Source of the DNA: Oscillospiraceae bacterium
GTDB taxonomy: Bacteria; Bacillota; Clostridia; Oscillospirales; Acutalibacteraceae
Direction of reading: 5' to 3'
DNA length: 43,283 bases
Assembly (NCBI GenBank): GCA_015066365.1
Contig: SVON01000014.1
Location: forward strand, 1-43,283
The notes under the pieces are model-generated. The model made no database searches, was not told the origin of the DNA, and was given only the letters and a program-made list of their open reading frames with translations. Shown in pieces: positions 1-8,093 of this stretch. The stretch's first letter is position 1, and every line of letters begins with the position of its first letter. Made by a program: the position numbers and the translations under genes.

Positions 1-92
1 GATCCCATGAAGACTACATGGTTGATAGGCTGCGTGTGTAAGAGTGGCGACACTTTTAGCTTGGCAGTACTAATAGATCGAGGGCTTGACCT
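1..92 (+). rRNA. 23S ribosomal RNA, 3' end (partial)
   Basis: The first ~92 bases match the conserved 3' end of bacterial 23S rRNA, including the GTACTAATAGATCGAGGGCTT stretch (the sequence here reads agtactaatagatcgagggc) and the terminal TTGACC. The rest of the gene lies upstream of the window. The 5' part of the rRNA operon is therefore transcribed on the + strand into this window. The exact mature 3' end is estimated, not mapped. Confidence 0.93.
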
Positions 93-224
93 ACAAATTC
101 GACGATGAAATCGAATGTTTTTTGGTGATGTGCGGTGTGATGCCCGCCACCACAGTAGGCAAACTTCTTTTCACAGACCGTTCTACGTTATCTTTATTCA
201 GTTCTCAGGGCCTTGACCCTTGCG

Positions 225-255
225 AGAGCACAGACGAGAGTCTGTGCTCTTTTTG
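225..255 (+). terminator. Rho-independent terminator of the rRNA operon
   Basis: A perfect 11-bp stem (AGAGCACAGAC / GTCTGTGCTCT) with a GAGA loop is followed by a T-run. It ends the rRNA transcript. The ~130 bases between the 23S end and this hairpin contain no recognisable 5S rRNA. Confidence 0.93.
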
Positions 256-301
256 CATTATGGGTACGTCGCCCAGATCTGAGGAAGTTTAAGGGCGGCT
301 C

Positions 302-330
302 TTGATTTTCGCCATTACCTATGGTATGAT
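302..330 (+). promoter_or_regulatory. Sigma-A promoter of the 7TM-LuxR gene
   Basis: TTGATT at 302-307, a 17-bp spacer, and TATGAT at 325-330. A strong ribosome binding site (AGGAAGGAGGG) follows at about 347-357, just before the start codon at 363. Confidence 0.75.
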
Positions 331-362
331 GGGTTTATCATGTATAGGAAGGAGGGAGACCG

Positions 363-1241
363 ATGTCGGTTGTGTACGGCGTTCTTACGGCGATAGCGGT
401 ACTGCTGCTGATGGGCCACATCCTGTTGGTAAAACAGAAAGAGCCTTGGCTGTTGTTTTTATTCTGCTGTGTGCCGGTGGTGAATTTGGGCTATTTTCTG
501 TTGTCTCTGGCGACAGATAAGAAGTTCGCCCTGATAGCCAATCACATGGCCTATTTTGGATCGGTGTTCCTCTCTCTGTGTATGTTTATGGTGATCCTTC
601 GTCTGTGCGGCAACACCTATAAGCGGTGGGTGCCCATGGCTCTGCTGGGGCTGGCGCTTTTGATGTTTGGGCTTGTGTGCAGTCCCTGGTACTACGATTA
701 TGCCGCCACCACCTTTACGGTGGGAGAGGGTCTGATTAAGGAATACGGGCCGCTCCACAACGTGTATGCGCTCTATCTGGCCGGTTATTTTGTGGCGATG
801 ATCGTGGTCATCGTCCGGGCGATGCGGGGCCGGCAGGTCACCTCTTATAAGTACGCGGTGCTGATGGCCGGTATTGTGCTGGGCAACATTGCTTTCTGGC
901 TGGTGGAGCGATTTGTCCGCTGGGACTTTGAGTTTTTGGCGGTATCCTATCTGTTCAGCGAGGTCATCCTGCTGGGTCTCTATTGGATGATGCAAGACTA
1001 CGTCCACGTATCCCATCTGCGGGAGCAGAACAAGATGGCGCTGATCCTGCGCCGGTTGCCGGAGGGGGTCACCCTCCACCCCCGTGAGGAGGAGGTGCTC
1101 CGCGCCATTCTGTGCAACAAAAAGCGCAAAGACATTGCAGAGGAACTGAATTTGTCCGAAAACACGGTGAAGACCTATACCCGGAGCCTTTACAAAAAGC
1201 TGGGTGTGGCCAACCGGGAGGAACTGCATAGTTTGGTGTAA
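363..1241 (+). CDS. Membrane-bound LuxR-type transcription regulator with seven N-terminal TM segments
   Basis: 292 aa. Residues ~1-212 hold seven hydrophobic segments (near 2-22, 28-48, 62-82, 90-108, 137-155, 165-183, 190-210). They resemble the 7TM sensor region found ahead of some Clostridia histidine kinases. Residues ~230-292 form a LuxR/GerE helix-turn-helix (LHPREEEVLRAIL, IAEELNLSENTVKTYTRSLY, KKLGVANREEL). No kinase or receiver domain lies between, so this should be a one-component regulator that links a membrane signal directly to DNA. The start at 363 has an ideal AGGAGGG site. It has its own promoter and terminator, and the next gene downstream is a secreted repeat protein preceded by an array of short inverted boxes. 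Regulation of those genes by this protein is inference. The signal is unknown. Confidence 0.88.
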   Translation: MSVVYGVLTAIAVLLLMGHILLVKQKEPWLLFLFCCVPVVNLGYFLLSLATDKKFALIANHMAYFGSVFLSLCMFMVILRLCGNTYKRWVPMALLGLALLMFGLVCSPWYYDYAATTFTVGEGLIKEYGPLHNVYALYLAGYFVAMIVVIVRAMRGRQVTSYKYAVLMAGIVLGNIAFWLVERFVRWDFEFLAVSYLFSEVILLGLYWMMQDYVHVSHLREQNKMALILRRLPEGVTLHPREEEVLRAILCNKKRKDIAEELNLSENTVKTYTRSLYKKLGVANREELHSLV

Positions 1242-1251
1242 TTTTCAACAA

Positions 1252-1285
1252 AAAGCCTGCGGCAGGTGCCGCGGGCTTTTTTGTT
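1252..1285 (+). terminator. Terminator after the 7TM-LuxR gene
   Basis: The stem AAAGCCTGCGGC / GCCGCGGGCTTT has one G-T wobble and an AGGT loop, and is followed by TTTTGTTTT. It separates the regulator transcript from the downstream secreted-protein operon. Confidence 0.9.
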
Positions 1286-1297
1286 TTGCACAAAGTT

Positions 1298-1365
1298 CAC
1301 CCCGCCTTCACCCCTGTTGCGCAAATTTTCACCCCTTAGGGGTGATGACAGCAAAAATAGGGGTG
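1298..1365. promoter_or_regulatory. Array of five CACCCC/GGGGTG boxes, candidate operator
   Basis: CACCCC occurs at 1298-1303, 1309-1314 and 1330-1335. The complement GGGGTG occurs at 1339-1344 and 1360-1365. Box-to-box distances are 11, 21, 9 and 21 bp, close to one or two helical turns. The central pair forms a perfect palindrome (CACCCCTTAGGGGTG, 1330-1344). A longer direct repeat TAGGGGTGAT recurs 21 bp apart (1337-1346, 1358-1367). The last box falls in the promoter spacer. The likely ligand is the adjacent LuxR-type regulator, by position only. Confidence 0.6.
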
Positions 1366-1374
1366 ATTTATAAT
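1345..1374 (+). promoter_or_regulatory. Promoter of the Ig-like/Cys-rich protein operon
   Basis: TATAAT at 1369-1374 with ATGACA at 1345-1350 and an 18-bp spacer. The -10 is perfect, the -35 is weak, and the site is embedded in the box array, which suits regulated expression. Confidence 0.65.
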
Positions 1375-1422
1375 TAAGGTGCAAGAATAAGAACGCGTTT
1401 TTTACAAAAAGGAGGAATTGTT

Positions 1423-3504
1423 ATGAAATTCGCTAAGCGCGCCCTGTCCGTATTGCTGGCTCTGCTGATGCTGGCTACGGTGCTCCCCGTGTCGGTGTAT
1501 GCCGCTACGCTGAAGATCACCACCCAGCCCAAGACCAGCTATACTGAGTACGGCGGTACCGCCACGGCCACCGTCAAGGCCACCGGCGACGGGTTGACCT
1601 ATACCTGGTACATCAAGAATGCCGGGAAGACTTCTTACAGCAAGTCTTCCGTCACCAAAGCCACCTATTCCGCCAAGATGGATGAGAAGTCCAGCGGCCG
1701 TTACGTTTACTGTGTGGTCAAGGACAAGAAGGGCAAGACCGTCAAGTCCAATACCATTGTGTTGCGGATGAAGGCGACCATCACCACCGAGCCCAAGACC
1801 ACCTATGCCAAAAAGGGCGAGACCGCCAAGGCAACGGTGGCAGCCAAAGGCGATGGGCTGAAGTACACCTGGTACATCAAAAACGCCGGTAAGACTAAGT
1901 ACGCCAAGTCCTCGGTGACCAAGGCCACCTATTCGACGACCATGAGCGACACGGTCCACGGACGTTACGCCTATTGCGTGGTGACCGATAAGTACGGCAA
2001 GACCGCCAAGTCGAAGACCATCGTCCTGCGTCAGCAGGCGACGATCACCACCCAGCCCAAGAGCGTTAAGGTGGACAACGGCGCCACCGCCAAGATTACC
2101 GTCAAGGCCACCGGCGATGGGCTGACCTATCAGTGGTACATCAAGAACGCCGACAAGACCAAGTATTCCAAGTCTTCGGTGACCAAGGCCACCTATTCCG
2201 TCACCATGAGCGATGCGGTGGATGGTCGCTATGCCTATTGCATCGTCACCGACAAATACGGCAAGACCGATAAGTCTAAGACGGTTTCTCTGCGCCAGAA
2301 GGAGGCTCCGCTGACCATCACCATGCAACCCGAGAATGTCACCGCCGCCGTGGGTGATGAGGTAGGCTTTGGTATCGTGGTCAAGGGCGGCGTCAAGCCC
2401 TATACCTATCAGTGGCAGTACACCGATAACAAGATGGGCGAATGGGCGAACGTCCCTGATAAGGCCGTGATTGTCACCGGTGATATGGTTTCTACTGTTT
2501 TGACCGCGTCCGAAGTGGCTTTTAGAAACAAGTTCCGTGTCCGTTGCATCGTCACCGATGCCGCCGGCAATAAGGTCATCTCCAACGTGGCCTATATTGA
2601 AAGACGGGTCGCAGACCTGACCATTACCATGCAGCCCGAGAATACCACCGCCGCCGTGGGCAACGAGGTAGGCTTCGGTGTGGTGGCGGAGGGCGGCGTC
2701 GCCCCCTACACCTATCGCTGGGTGTACGTTTGCGACGGCGTGACCCAGTGGACCGATGCCGAGGGCGAGATACTGACTCTGGGCAACCAGAATATGCTGT
2801 CCTTCTCGGTGGAGCAGAAGCACTTTGATAAGCAGTATCTGTTCTGCTGCTTCGTCACCGATGCCGAGGGTAATGAGGTGACCACTGAGGTGGTGTGGAT
2901 CGAAGAGAAGGAAGAGGTAGCGCCTCTGACCATCGACTGGCAGACCCCTGATCTGGCCATCAGCGAGGGGGACCGTATGGAGTTTGCCGTGGGCGTTTCC
3001 GGCGGCACCGAGCCCTATACCTACCGTTGGCAGTATCTCTGTGACGGAATGGATATGTGGCAGGATTGTGACGTGGAGTCGGATACCCTTGCGCTCACCA
3101 TCCAGAGCACCCATTTTGACAACCACTATCAGTACCGCTGTGTCATCACCGACGCCGAGGGCGACGAGGTGATTTCCGATCCCATGCGTCCGGTGGAGCT
3201 TCTGGACCCGTTTTTGATTGTTACCCAGCCCCAGAACGAGACGGCGCAGGCGTTTGATCGTGTGTCCTTTTCTGTTGTGGTGGAGGGCGGCAAGGCTCCC
3301 TATACCTATGAGTGGCAGTATCGGAGGGACGGACTTGACTGGACGCCGTTCGTCGGTGATTGGGCCGACGGTATGGGGACGGCTACCATTTCCTTCGGTA
3401 TTGATGACAGCGAGTTCACTTATCATTACCAATACCGTTGTGTCATCACCGATGCCAACGGCAACGTAGTGTACAGCGATACGGCGTGGGTGGAACAGGG
3501 ATAA
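1423..3504 (+). CDS. Secreted protein of seven Ig-like repeats
   Basis: 693 aa with a clear signal peptide: basic MKFAKR, a hydrophobic core, and a cut after VYA near residue 27. The rest is seven immunoglobulin-like beta domains. Three ~88-residue copies start near residues 30, 119 and 206 and carry a YTWYIKNAGKT..YSKSSVTKATYS core and a YCVVTDKYGK strand. Four ~100-residue copies near 297, 399, 503 and 597 carry PYTY.WQY and YRC.ITDA.G cores. Each domain keeps the central Trp but usually one Cys, so no classical intradomain disulfide is expected. There is no LPXTG-like signal, SLH domain or C-terminal TM, so it is probably released or held non-covalently. A good AAAGGAGGA site precedes the start. 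It is 35 bp upstream of a larger relative sharing the same repeats, and the two are probably one operon. Function unknown: a surface adhesin or matrix component is plausible. Confidence 0.88.
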   Translation: MKFAKRALSVLLALLMLATVLPVSVYAATLKITTQPKTSYTEYGGTATATVKATGDGLTYTWYIKNAGKTSYSKSSVTKATYSAKMDEKSSGRYVYCVVKDKKGKTVKSNTIVLRMKATITTEPKTTYAKKGETAKATVAAKGDGLKYTWYIKNAGKTKYAKSSVTKATYSTTMSDTVHGRYAYCVVTDKYGKTAKSKTIVLRQQATITTQPKSVKVDNGATAKITVKATGDGLTYQWYIKNADKTKYSKSSVTKATYSVTMSDAVDGRYAYCIVTDKYGKTDKSKTVSLRQKEAPLTITMQPENVTAAVGDEVGFGIVVKGGVKPYTYQWQYTDNKMGEWANVPDKAVIVTGDMVSTVLTASEVAFRNKFRVRCIVTDAAGNKVISNVAYIERRVADLTITMQPENTTAAVGNEVGFGVVAEGGVAPYTYRWVYVCDGVTQWTDAEGEILTLGNQNMLSFSVEQKHFDKQYLFCCFVTDAEGNEVTTEVVWIEEKEEVAPLTIDWQTPDLAISEGDRMEFAVGVSGGTEPYTYRWQYLCDGMDMWQDCDVESDTLALTIQSTHFDNHYQYRCVITDAEGDEVISDPMRPVELLDPFLIVTQPQNETAQAFDRVSFSVVVEGGKAPYTYEWQYRRDGLDWTPFVGDWADGMGTATISFGIDDSEFTYHYQYRCVITDANGNVVYSDTAWVEQG

Positions 3505-3539
3505 CCCACCACTCTATCTTGAACAAGGAGGAGTGAACG

Positions 3540-6500
3540 ATGAAACGATTACTTAGTATCCTTTTGGTGCTGACCCTGCTGATGGGGCTGGTGCCGCTGG
3601 CGGCATTGCCGGTGTATGCAGGTCACGTTTGCCCAAACTGTGACGAATGGATTGACGGGTCGCCCTATTGCGAATATTGCTACGAGTGCGCCGAGTGTTG
3701 TGAACTCTGTCTGGAATGCGGTATCTGTGCCGACTGCTCCGGTTGGGAACTTTGCGGCGAAAACTGCGGCGATGATGGGGACATTTGCGTGGACTGCGCC
3801 CTCGACAAGGGGTACCATTGCCCCGATTGTTACGAGTGCTATTTGAAAGAGCTTTTGTGGTGCGACTCGTGCGGTCTGTGCAAAAATTGCACAGACATCT
3901 GCGACGCCTGTAGTGTTTACCTGGGGGAGGGTACGCTCTGTGTGGATTGCGCCGAGGAAAGCCATTGCCCCGGTTGCGGAGAATGCTATTTTGAGGTGCT
4001 CTGGTGTGATGAGTGTAAGCTGTGTGAAAACTGCTCTGAGTACTGTGGGCCCTGCACCTCGGAAGTGGGTGTGAATATCTGCCAGGCCTGCGCCATCGAT
4101 GCCGGTCTGCATTGCCCCGATTGCACCGATTGCTACGACGAGAGCAACTGGGAATATTGCAGTGAGTGCGGTATCTGCGCCAACTGCGTGGAATACTGCG
4201 ACGCCTATGATTTGTGTTTGTATTGCGCCATCGACAACGGCTATCATTGCCCCGCTTGCGGAGGGTGTTGTGAGGACGAGCCCCTTTGCGTGGGGTGCGG
4301 TGATGCCTGCCGTGAGTGCGCCGACGATTTCTGCGAGAGTTGCGGAATGTGCAGCGACTGCGTGCAGGTATGCCCCTCCTGCGGCGCTTGTTCTGAGTGC
4401 GCCGAGATCTGCCCCAACTGCGGCGAGTATTGCTCCGACTGTGAGGACCTTTGCGACGATTGCGAATTCTGCCTGGTGTGCTGTGCGGATATCGCCGCAT
4501 TTGAGGGCTGTGATTGCGCCGACCCGGTGTGTGTGGAAAACGACGACTGGCAGGAGCACTTTGACCAAGAGCACGCGGTGACTTTTACGGATGGACACAC
4601 CGCCCGTCCGGTCAAGTCCTGGTCCTGGGATGAAAATCGGCATTGGCAGGTGTGTCTGCTGTGCGACGATGCCGAACACTACAGCAACCGGTTTGCCCAT
4701 ACCTATGACAAACGGGGTATGTGTACCGTCTGTAACTATGCCAAAAATTCCAACATCCAGATCCTCAAGCAGCCTCAAGATGTGAAGAACGTTAAGGTGC
4801 GCAGTCCCTATGAGGATTGCGACGGCAGCAATCTGGCCCATTTCAGCGTTCAGGCGGTGGGCAAGAGCGAGCTGACCTATACCTGGTATGAAAGACACTA
4901 TATCGGTGCCAACGAGTGGGAATACGTGCCGCTGAAAAATCCGGATATGGGTGAGAAATTCACCGGTCCCGATCTGTATATCTATGCCGGCACCGATGCC
5001 TGCTACACAACCAGGTATTATATGTGTATCATCACCGATGAAGAGGGGAACCAGGCCCGCACCGTCGAAGTGATGCTGCAGGGACAGCACAACTATCAGT
5101 ATTTCAAGTATTATCAGGGAGACTATCCCAGTGACCCCTACGAAAACGCCGCTACCGCCCCCAACTATCACAACCTTCAGTGCGTGGGCGAGGGGTGCGA
5201 AAAGACGGTCAGTATCCGTCCTCACGAGGACGAGAATGAGGATGACGCGTGCGACATCTGCCGCCGGGATATGCCGAAAATCTTGATCACCCAACAGCCC
5301 AAAGACGCCAGAGGCGTACTGGTCACCAGCCCTGACGAAGAGCCCTTGCCCGGCAACTATGCTACTTTCACCGTTAAGGCAGAGGGCAAGAGCGAATTGA
5401 CCTATACCTGGTACCGCTATCAGAACATTACCGTCGGCCAATGGGGTTACGTTCCTCTGACCGAGCCGAGTTACGATGAATGCTTTGACGGTCCCACCCT
5501 GCGGGTGCTGGCCGCCACCGACGCGTGCACCAGTGGTCCACAATCCTTCTATTGCATCATCACCGATGAAGATGGTAACGAGGCCAAAACCATCACGGTG
5601 CGGCTGGAAGGTAAGCACAATTATCAGTATTACGAATACTACCACAGCCAGACCGGCAAATACGAAGAGGCCAAGCGGAAAGAGGTCGGTCACGTGGCGG
5701 TGTGCGTGGGCGAAGAATGCGGCAAGGTATCCCGCCTGAGCGCCCACATCGATGCGGACAAGGATTTCCAGTGCGATATCTGCCACTACATTAGTTATAT
5801 TGACGAGCTCAGACTCAACTATACCCAGCCGGCAGTGGGCCAGAAGCCGGACTATACTATGACGGTGGACATCTCTGCCTGCTACATCCGCGGCAACGGT
5901 ATCGACCGCACCTACCGCCGTTGGTACGAGTCGGACAACGGCGTGGACGGTTGGCGGCTGATGAGCGCCACCGACACCTTCAAGGCCGGCAAATACTACA
6001 ATGTGGAGGTGGACGTGGCCACCATCAGCGGGCGGGAATTCTCCACCTATAACTATCCTGCAACCACGCATACCGTGTGGCTGTGGACCTATGATAAACG
6101 AGGCAAATTGCTTCAGACAGGCAGTCTGTCGCACAAGAATTACGCTACCCTGACGATGGGAACTCCCTATTACTGCCAGCCGCAGGAGATCGGCGAGATC
6201 GCCGTTTCCGGTGTGGATCAGCCCATCGCCGGGCAGAAGCCGGACTATGAGATAGGGCTGGACACCGACGGCTACAAGCAGGATACGGGGTCTACCCAGT
6301 ACAGCAAAAGGGGTGTTGCGTGGAAGCGGGTCAATGACACGGAGGCCATGCACGTGGACGGCACCTTTATTGCCGGCTATGCGTACCAGTGCCGCATCAC
6401 CCTGATCGCCGAGGAGAATCGGGTCTTTGCCCCCGGAGCCGTCGCCACCGTCAACGGTCAGCCGGCCACGGTGGAGCTCTACGACAACAACCGGATGGCG

Positions 6501-7952
6501 GTGGTATCGTATGAATACCAAGCGCCCACCGCACGGGTTCGTGAGATCCACCTGACCGGTGTGCAGAACCCCTGGGAGGAGACGGAGGTGGATTGGTACG
6601 CGGAAACCAATTCGGATCTCTTCTGCGTGGATGAGTTCAGTTGGCACGACCTGACGCTGGATGAGGCTCACTACGGCGCATTCGTGCCGGGTCATCAATA
6701 CGAGATCGGCTTCTATCTGGTCACCCAGACGGTGAACGGCCACTTTCAGTGCGAGTTTGACGAGAACACCGTCGTGACGGTCAACGGCCGACCCGCCACC
6801 GTGCTCTCGGTGGATTGGGATGGGTGGACCGGAAGCAGCATCTATTTCACCTATCTGTGTCCCCCCACCGGAGAAAAGGTCAGGCTGGTCACCGCGCCCA
6901 CCTCGGTGGAGGTGGATGAGGGCGAGACGGCATCTGTGTCCCTGACCGCCATCGGTACCGACCTGACCTATACCTGGTATTACAAGGACAAGGGTGGCGA
7001 CACCTTCAAAAAGACGGCCTCCTTCTCCGGCCCCACCTATTCGGTGGAGATGAATGAAAGCCGTGACGGACGGCAGGTGTACTGCGTGATCGCCGATGGC
7101 AACGGTAACACGGCGACCACCGACCCGGTGACTCTATCGATGAAGGCACCCGCCCTGACCATCATCAAGGGACCCGCTACCGGTTATGCCAAGATGGGCG
7201 AAAAGGTCACCGTGAAGGTGTCCGCTGAGGGAGAAGGCCTGACCTACACCTGGCACATCAAGAACGCCGGCTCTTCTAAGTACTCCAAATCCTCTGTGAC
7301 CAAGTCCAGCTATTCCGTCACCATGACCGACAAGGTGAAGGATCGTCTGGTGTTCTGCCGTGTGTACGACCGGTACGGCAATATGGTGCAGTCCGAAACC
7401 GTCCGCTTGCGGGAATCTGTCAGCATCACCAAAGAGCCTGCCACTGCCGCCTACGCGCAGATGGGGAGCAAGGTGTCGGTGAAGATCACCGCCTCCGGTG
7501 ACGGGCTGGAGTACACCTGGTACATTAAGAACGAGGGCGGCAGTAAGTACAGCAAGTCCTCTATCACCTCCTCCACCTATTCTGCAACCATGGGTGAGAA
7601 GGTGAAGGGTCGCCGGATCTACTGCATCGTCACGGATAAGTACGGCAAGACGGTTCAGTCCAAGACCTTTATCCTGCGGGAGGCTGTGTCCATTGTAACC
7701 CAGCCCAAGACCGTGACGGTGGCTAAAAATAAGACCGCCAAGGTGAGCGTCAAGGCGTCCGGTGACGGGCTGAAGTACACCTGGTATATCAAGAACGAGG
7801 GCGCCAGCAAATACAGCAAGTCCTCGGTGACTTCGGCTACCTATTCGACGACGATGAACAGCAAATCCAAGAACCGCTTGGTGTATTGCGTCGTTACCGA
7901 CCAATACGGAAACGAGGTAAAAACAGTCACAGTTCGGCTGAAAATGAAATAA
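3540..7952 (+). CDS. Large secreted Cys-rich and Ig-like repeat protein
   Basis: 1470 aa with a signal peptide cut near residue 27 (PVYA). Residues ~30-340 are extremely cysteine-rich: about 75 Cys by hand count, as repeats of ~46-50 residues that begin HCPxC, mostly with CxxC spacing. Residues ~340-400 and two later stretches form CxxC...H...CxxC modules (for example CLLC with CTVC). Ig-like domains start near 404 and 580. Three ~110-residue domains with a VTVNGxPATV motif or its equivalent start near 753, 882 and 1000. Four C-terminal Ig-like domains start near 1113, 1204, 1294 and 1381. These last domains closely match the repeats of the upstream gene (YTWYIKN, KYSKSSVT). No sorting signal or membrane anchor is seen. 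The start has an AAGGAGGAG site. The Cys block could bind metal or be disulfide-braced outside the cell; neither is shown by sequence alone. Confidence 0.88.
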   Translation: MKRLLSILLVLTLLMGLVPLAALPVYAGHVCPNCDEWIDGSPYCEYCYECAECCELCLECGICADCSGWELCGENCGDDGDICVDCALDKGYHCPDCYECYLKELLWCDSCGLCKNCTDICDACSVYLGEGTLCVDCAEESHCPGCGECYFEVLWCDECKLCENCSEYCGPCTSEVGVNICQACAIDAGLHCPDCTDCYDESNWEYCSECGICANCVEYCDAYDLCLYCAIDNGYHCPACGGCCEDEPLCVGCGDACRECADDFCESCGMCSDCVQVCPSCGACSECAEICPNCGEYCSDCEDLCDDCEFCLVCCADIAAFEGCDCADPVCVENDDWQEHFDQEHAVTFTDGHTARPVKSWSWDENRHWQVCLLCDDAEHYSNRFAHTYDKRGMCTVCNYAKNSNIQILKQPQDVKNVKVRSPYEDCDGSNLAHFSVQAVGKSELTYTWYERHYIGANEWEYVPLKNPDMGEKFTGPDLYIYAGTDACYTTRYYMCIITDEEGNQARTVEVMLQGQHNYQYFKYYQGDYPSDPYENAATAPNYHNLQCVGEGCEKTVSIRPHEDENEDDACDICRRDMPKILITQQPKDARGVLVTSPDEEPLPGNYATFTVKAEGKSELTYTWYRYQNITVGQWGYVPLTEPSYDECFDGPTLRVLAATDACTSGPQSFYCIITDEDGNEAKTITVRLEGKHNYQYYEYYHSQTGKYEEAKRKEVGHVAVCVGEECGKVSRLSAHIDADKDFQCDICHYISYIDELRLNYTQPAVGQKPDYTMTVDISACYIRGNGIDRTYRRWYESDNGVDGWRLMSATDTFKAGKYYNVEVDVATISGREFSTYNYPATTHTVWLWTYDKRGKLLQTGSLSHKNYATLTMGTPYYCQPQEIGEIAVSGVDQPIAGQKPDYEIGLDTDGYKQDTGSTQYSKRGVAWKRVNDTEAMHVDGTFIAGYAYQCRITLIAEENRVFAPGAVATVNGQPATVELYDNNRMAVVSYEYQAPTARVREIHLTGVQNPWEETEVDWYAETNSDLFCVDEFSWHDLTLDEAHYGAFVPGHQYEIGFYLVTQTVNGHFQCEFDENTVVTVNGRPATVLSVDWDGWTGSSIYFTYLCPPTGEKVRLVTAPTSVEVDEGETASVSLTAIGTDLTYTWYYKDKGGDTFKKTASFSGPTYSVEMNESRDGRQVYCVIADGNGNTATTDPVTLSMKAPALTIIKGPATGYAKMGEKVTVKVSAEGEGLTYTWHIKNAGSSKYSKSSVTKSSYSVTMTDKVKDRLVFCRVYDRYGNMVQSETVRLRESVSITKEPATAAYAQMGSKVSVKITASGDGLEYTWYIKNEGGSKYSKSSITSSTYSATMGEKVKGRRIYCIVTDKYGKTVQSKTFILREAVSIVTQPKTVTVAKNKTAKVSVKASGDGLKYTWYIKNEGASKYSKSSVTSATYSTTMNSKSKNRLVYCVVTDQYGNEVKTVTVRLKMK

Positions 7953-7963
7953 AGACATAACCC

Positions 7964-7998
7964 AAAAAACCGCCCTTGTTCCGCAAGGGCGGTTTTTT
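7964..7998 (+). terminator. Terminator of the Ig-like/Cys-rich operon
   Basis: AAAAAACCGCCCTTG and CAAGGGCGGTTTTTT form a 15-bp perfect stem with a short TTCCG loop, ending in T6. Confidence 0.95.
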
Positions 7999-8032
7999 CT
8001 TGTGGGGTTTATGAATTTCCCTTTTCCCTAAC

Positions 8033-8060
8033 TTGATTTTGTCGGGAATGGTGGTATAAT
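8033..8060 (+). promoter_or_regulatory. Promoter of pyk
   Basis: TTGATT at 8033-8038, a 16-bp spacer, and TATAAT at 8055-8060. Transcription would begin near 8067, which leaves almost no room for a start codon at 8073 and supports the one at 8094. Confidence 0.75.
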
Positions 8061-8093
8061 AAAGACGATTTCATGGATACGGGGGTATTTTTG

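Noticed and set aside
86-292. 68-codon frame after the 23S rRNA
   Set aside because: Begins in the rRNA end and runs through the rRNA terminator; no ribosome site.
1402-3432. 676-codon open frame antisense to the first Ig-like protein
   Set aside because: Mirror frame of a GC-biased repetitive gene. It lacks a ribosome site and has low-complexity Gly/Leu/His composition, while the sense frame has a signal peptide, domains and a good start.
3549-6743. 1064-codon open frame antisense to the Cys-rich protein
   Set aside because: Same reason: codon-usage shadow without start signal or domain pattern.
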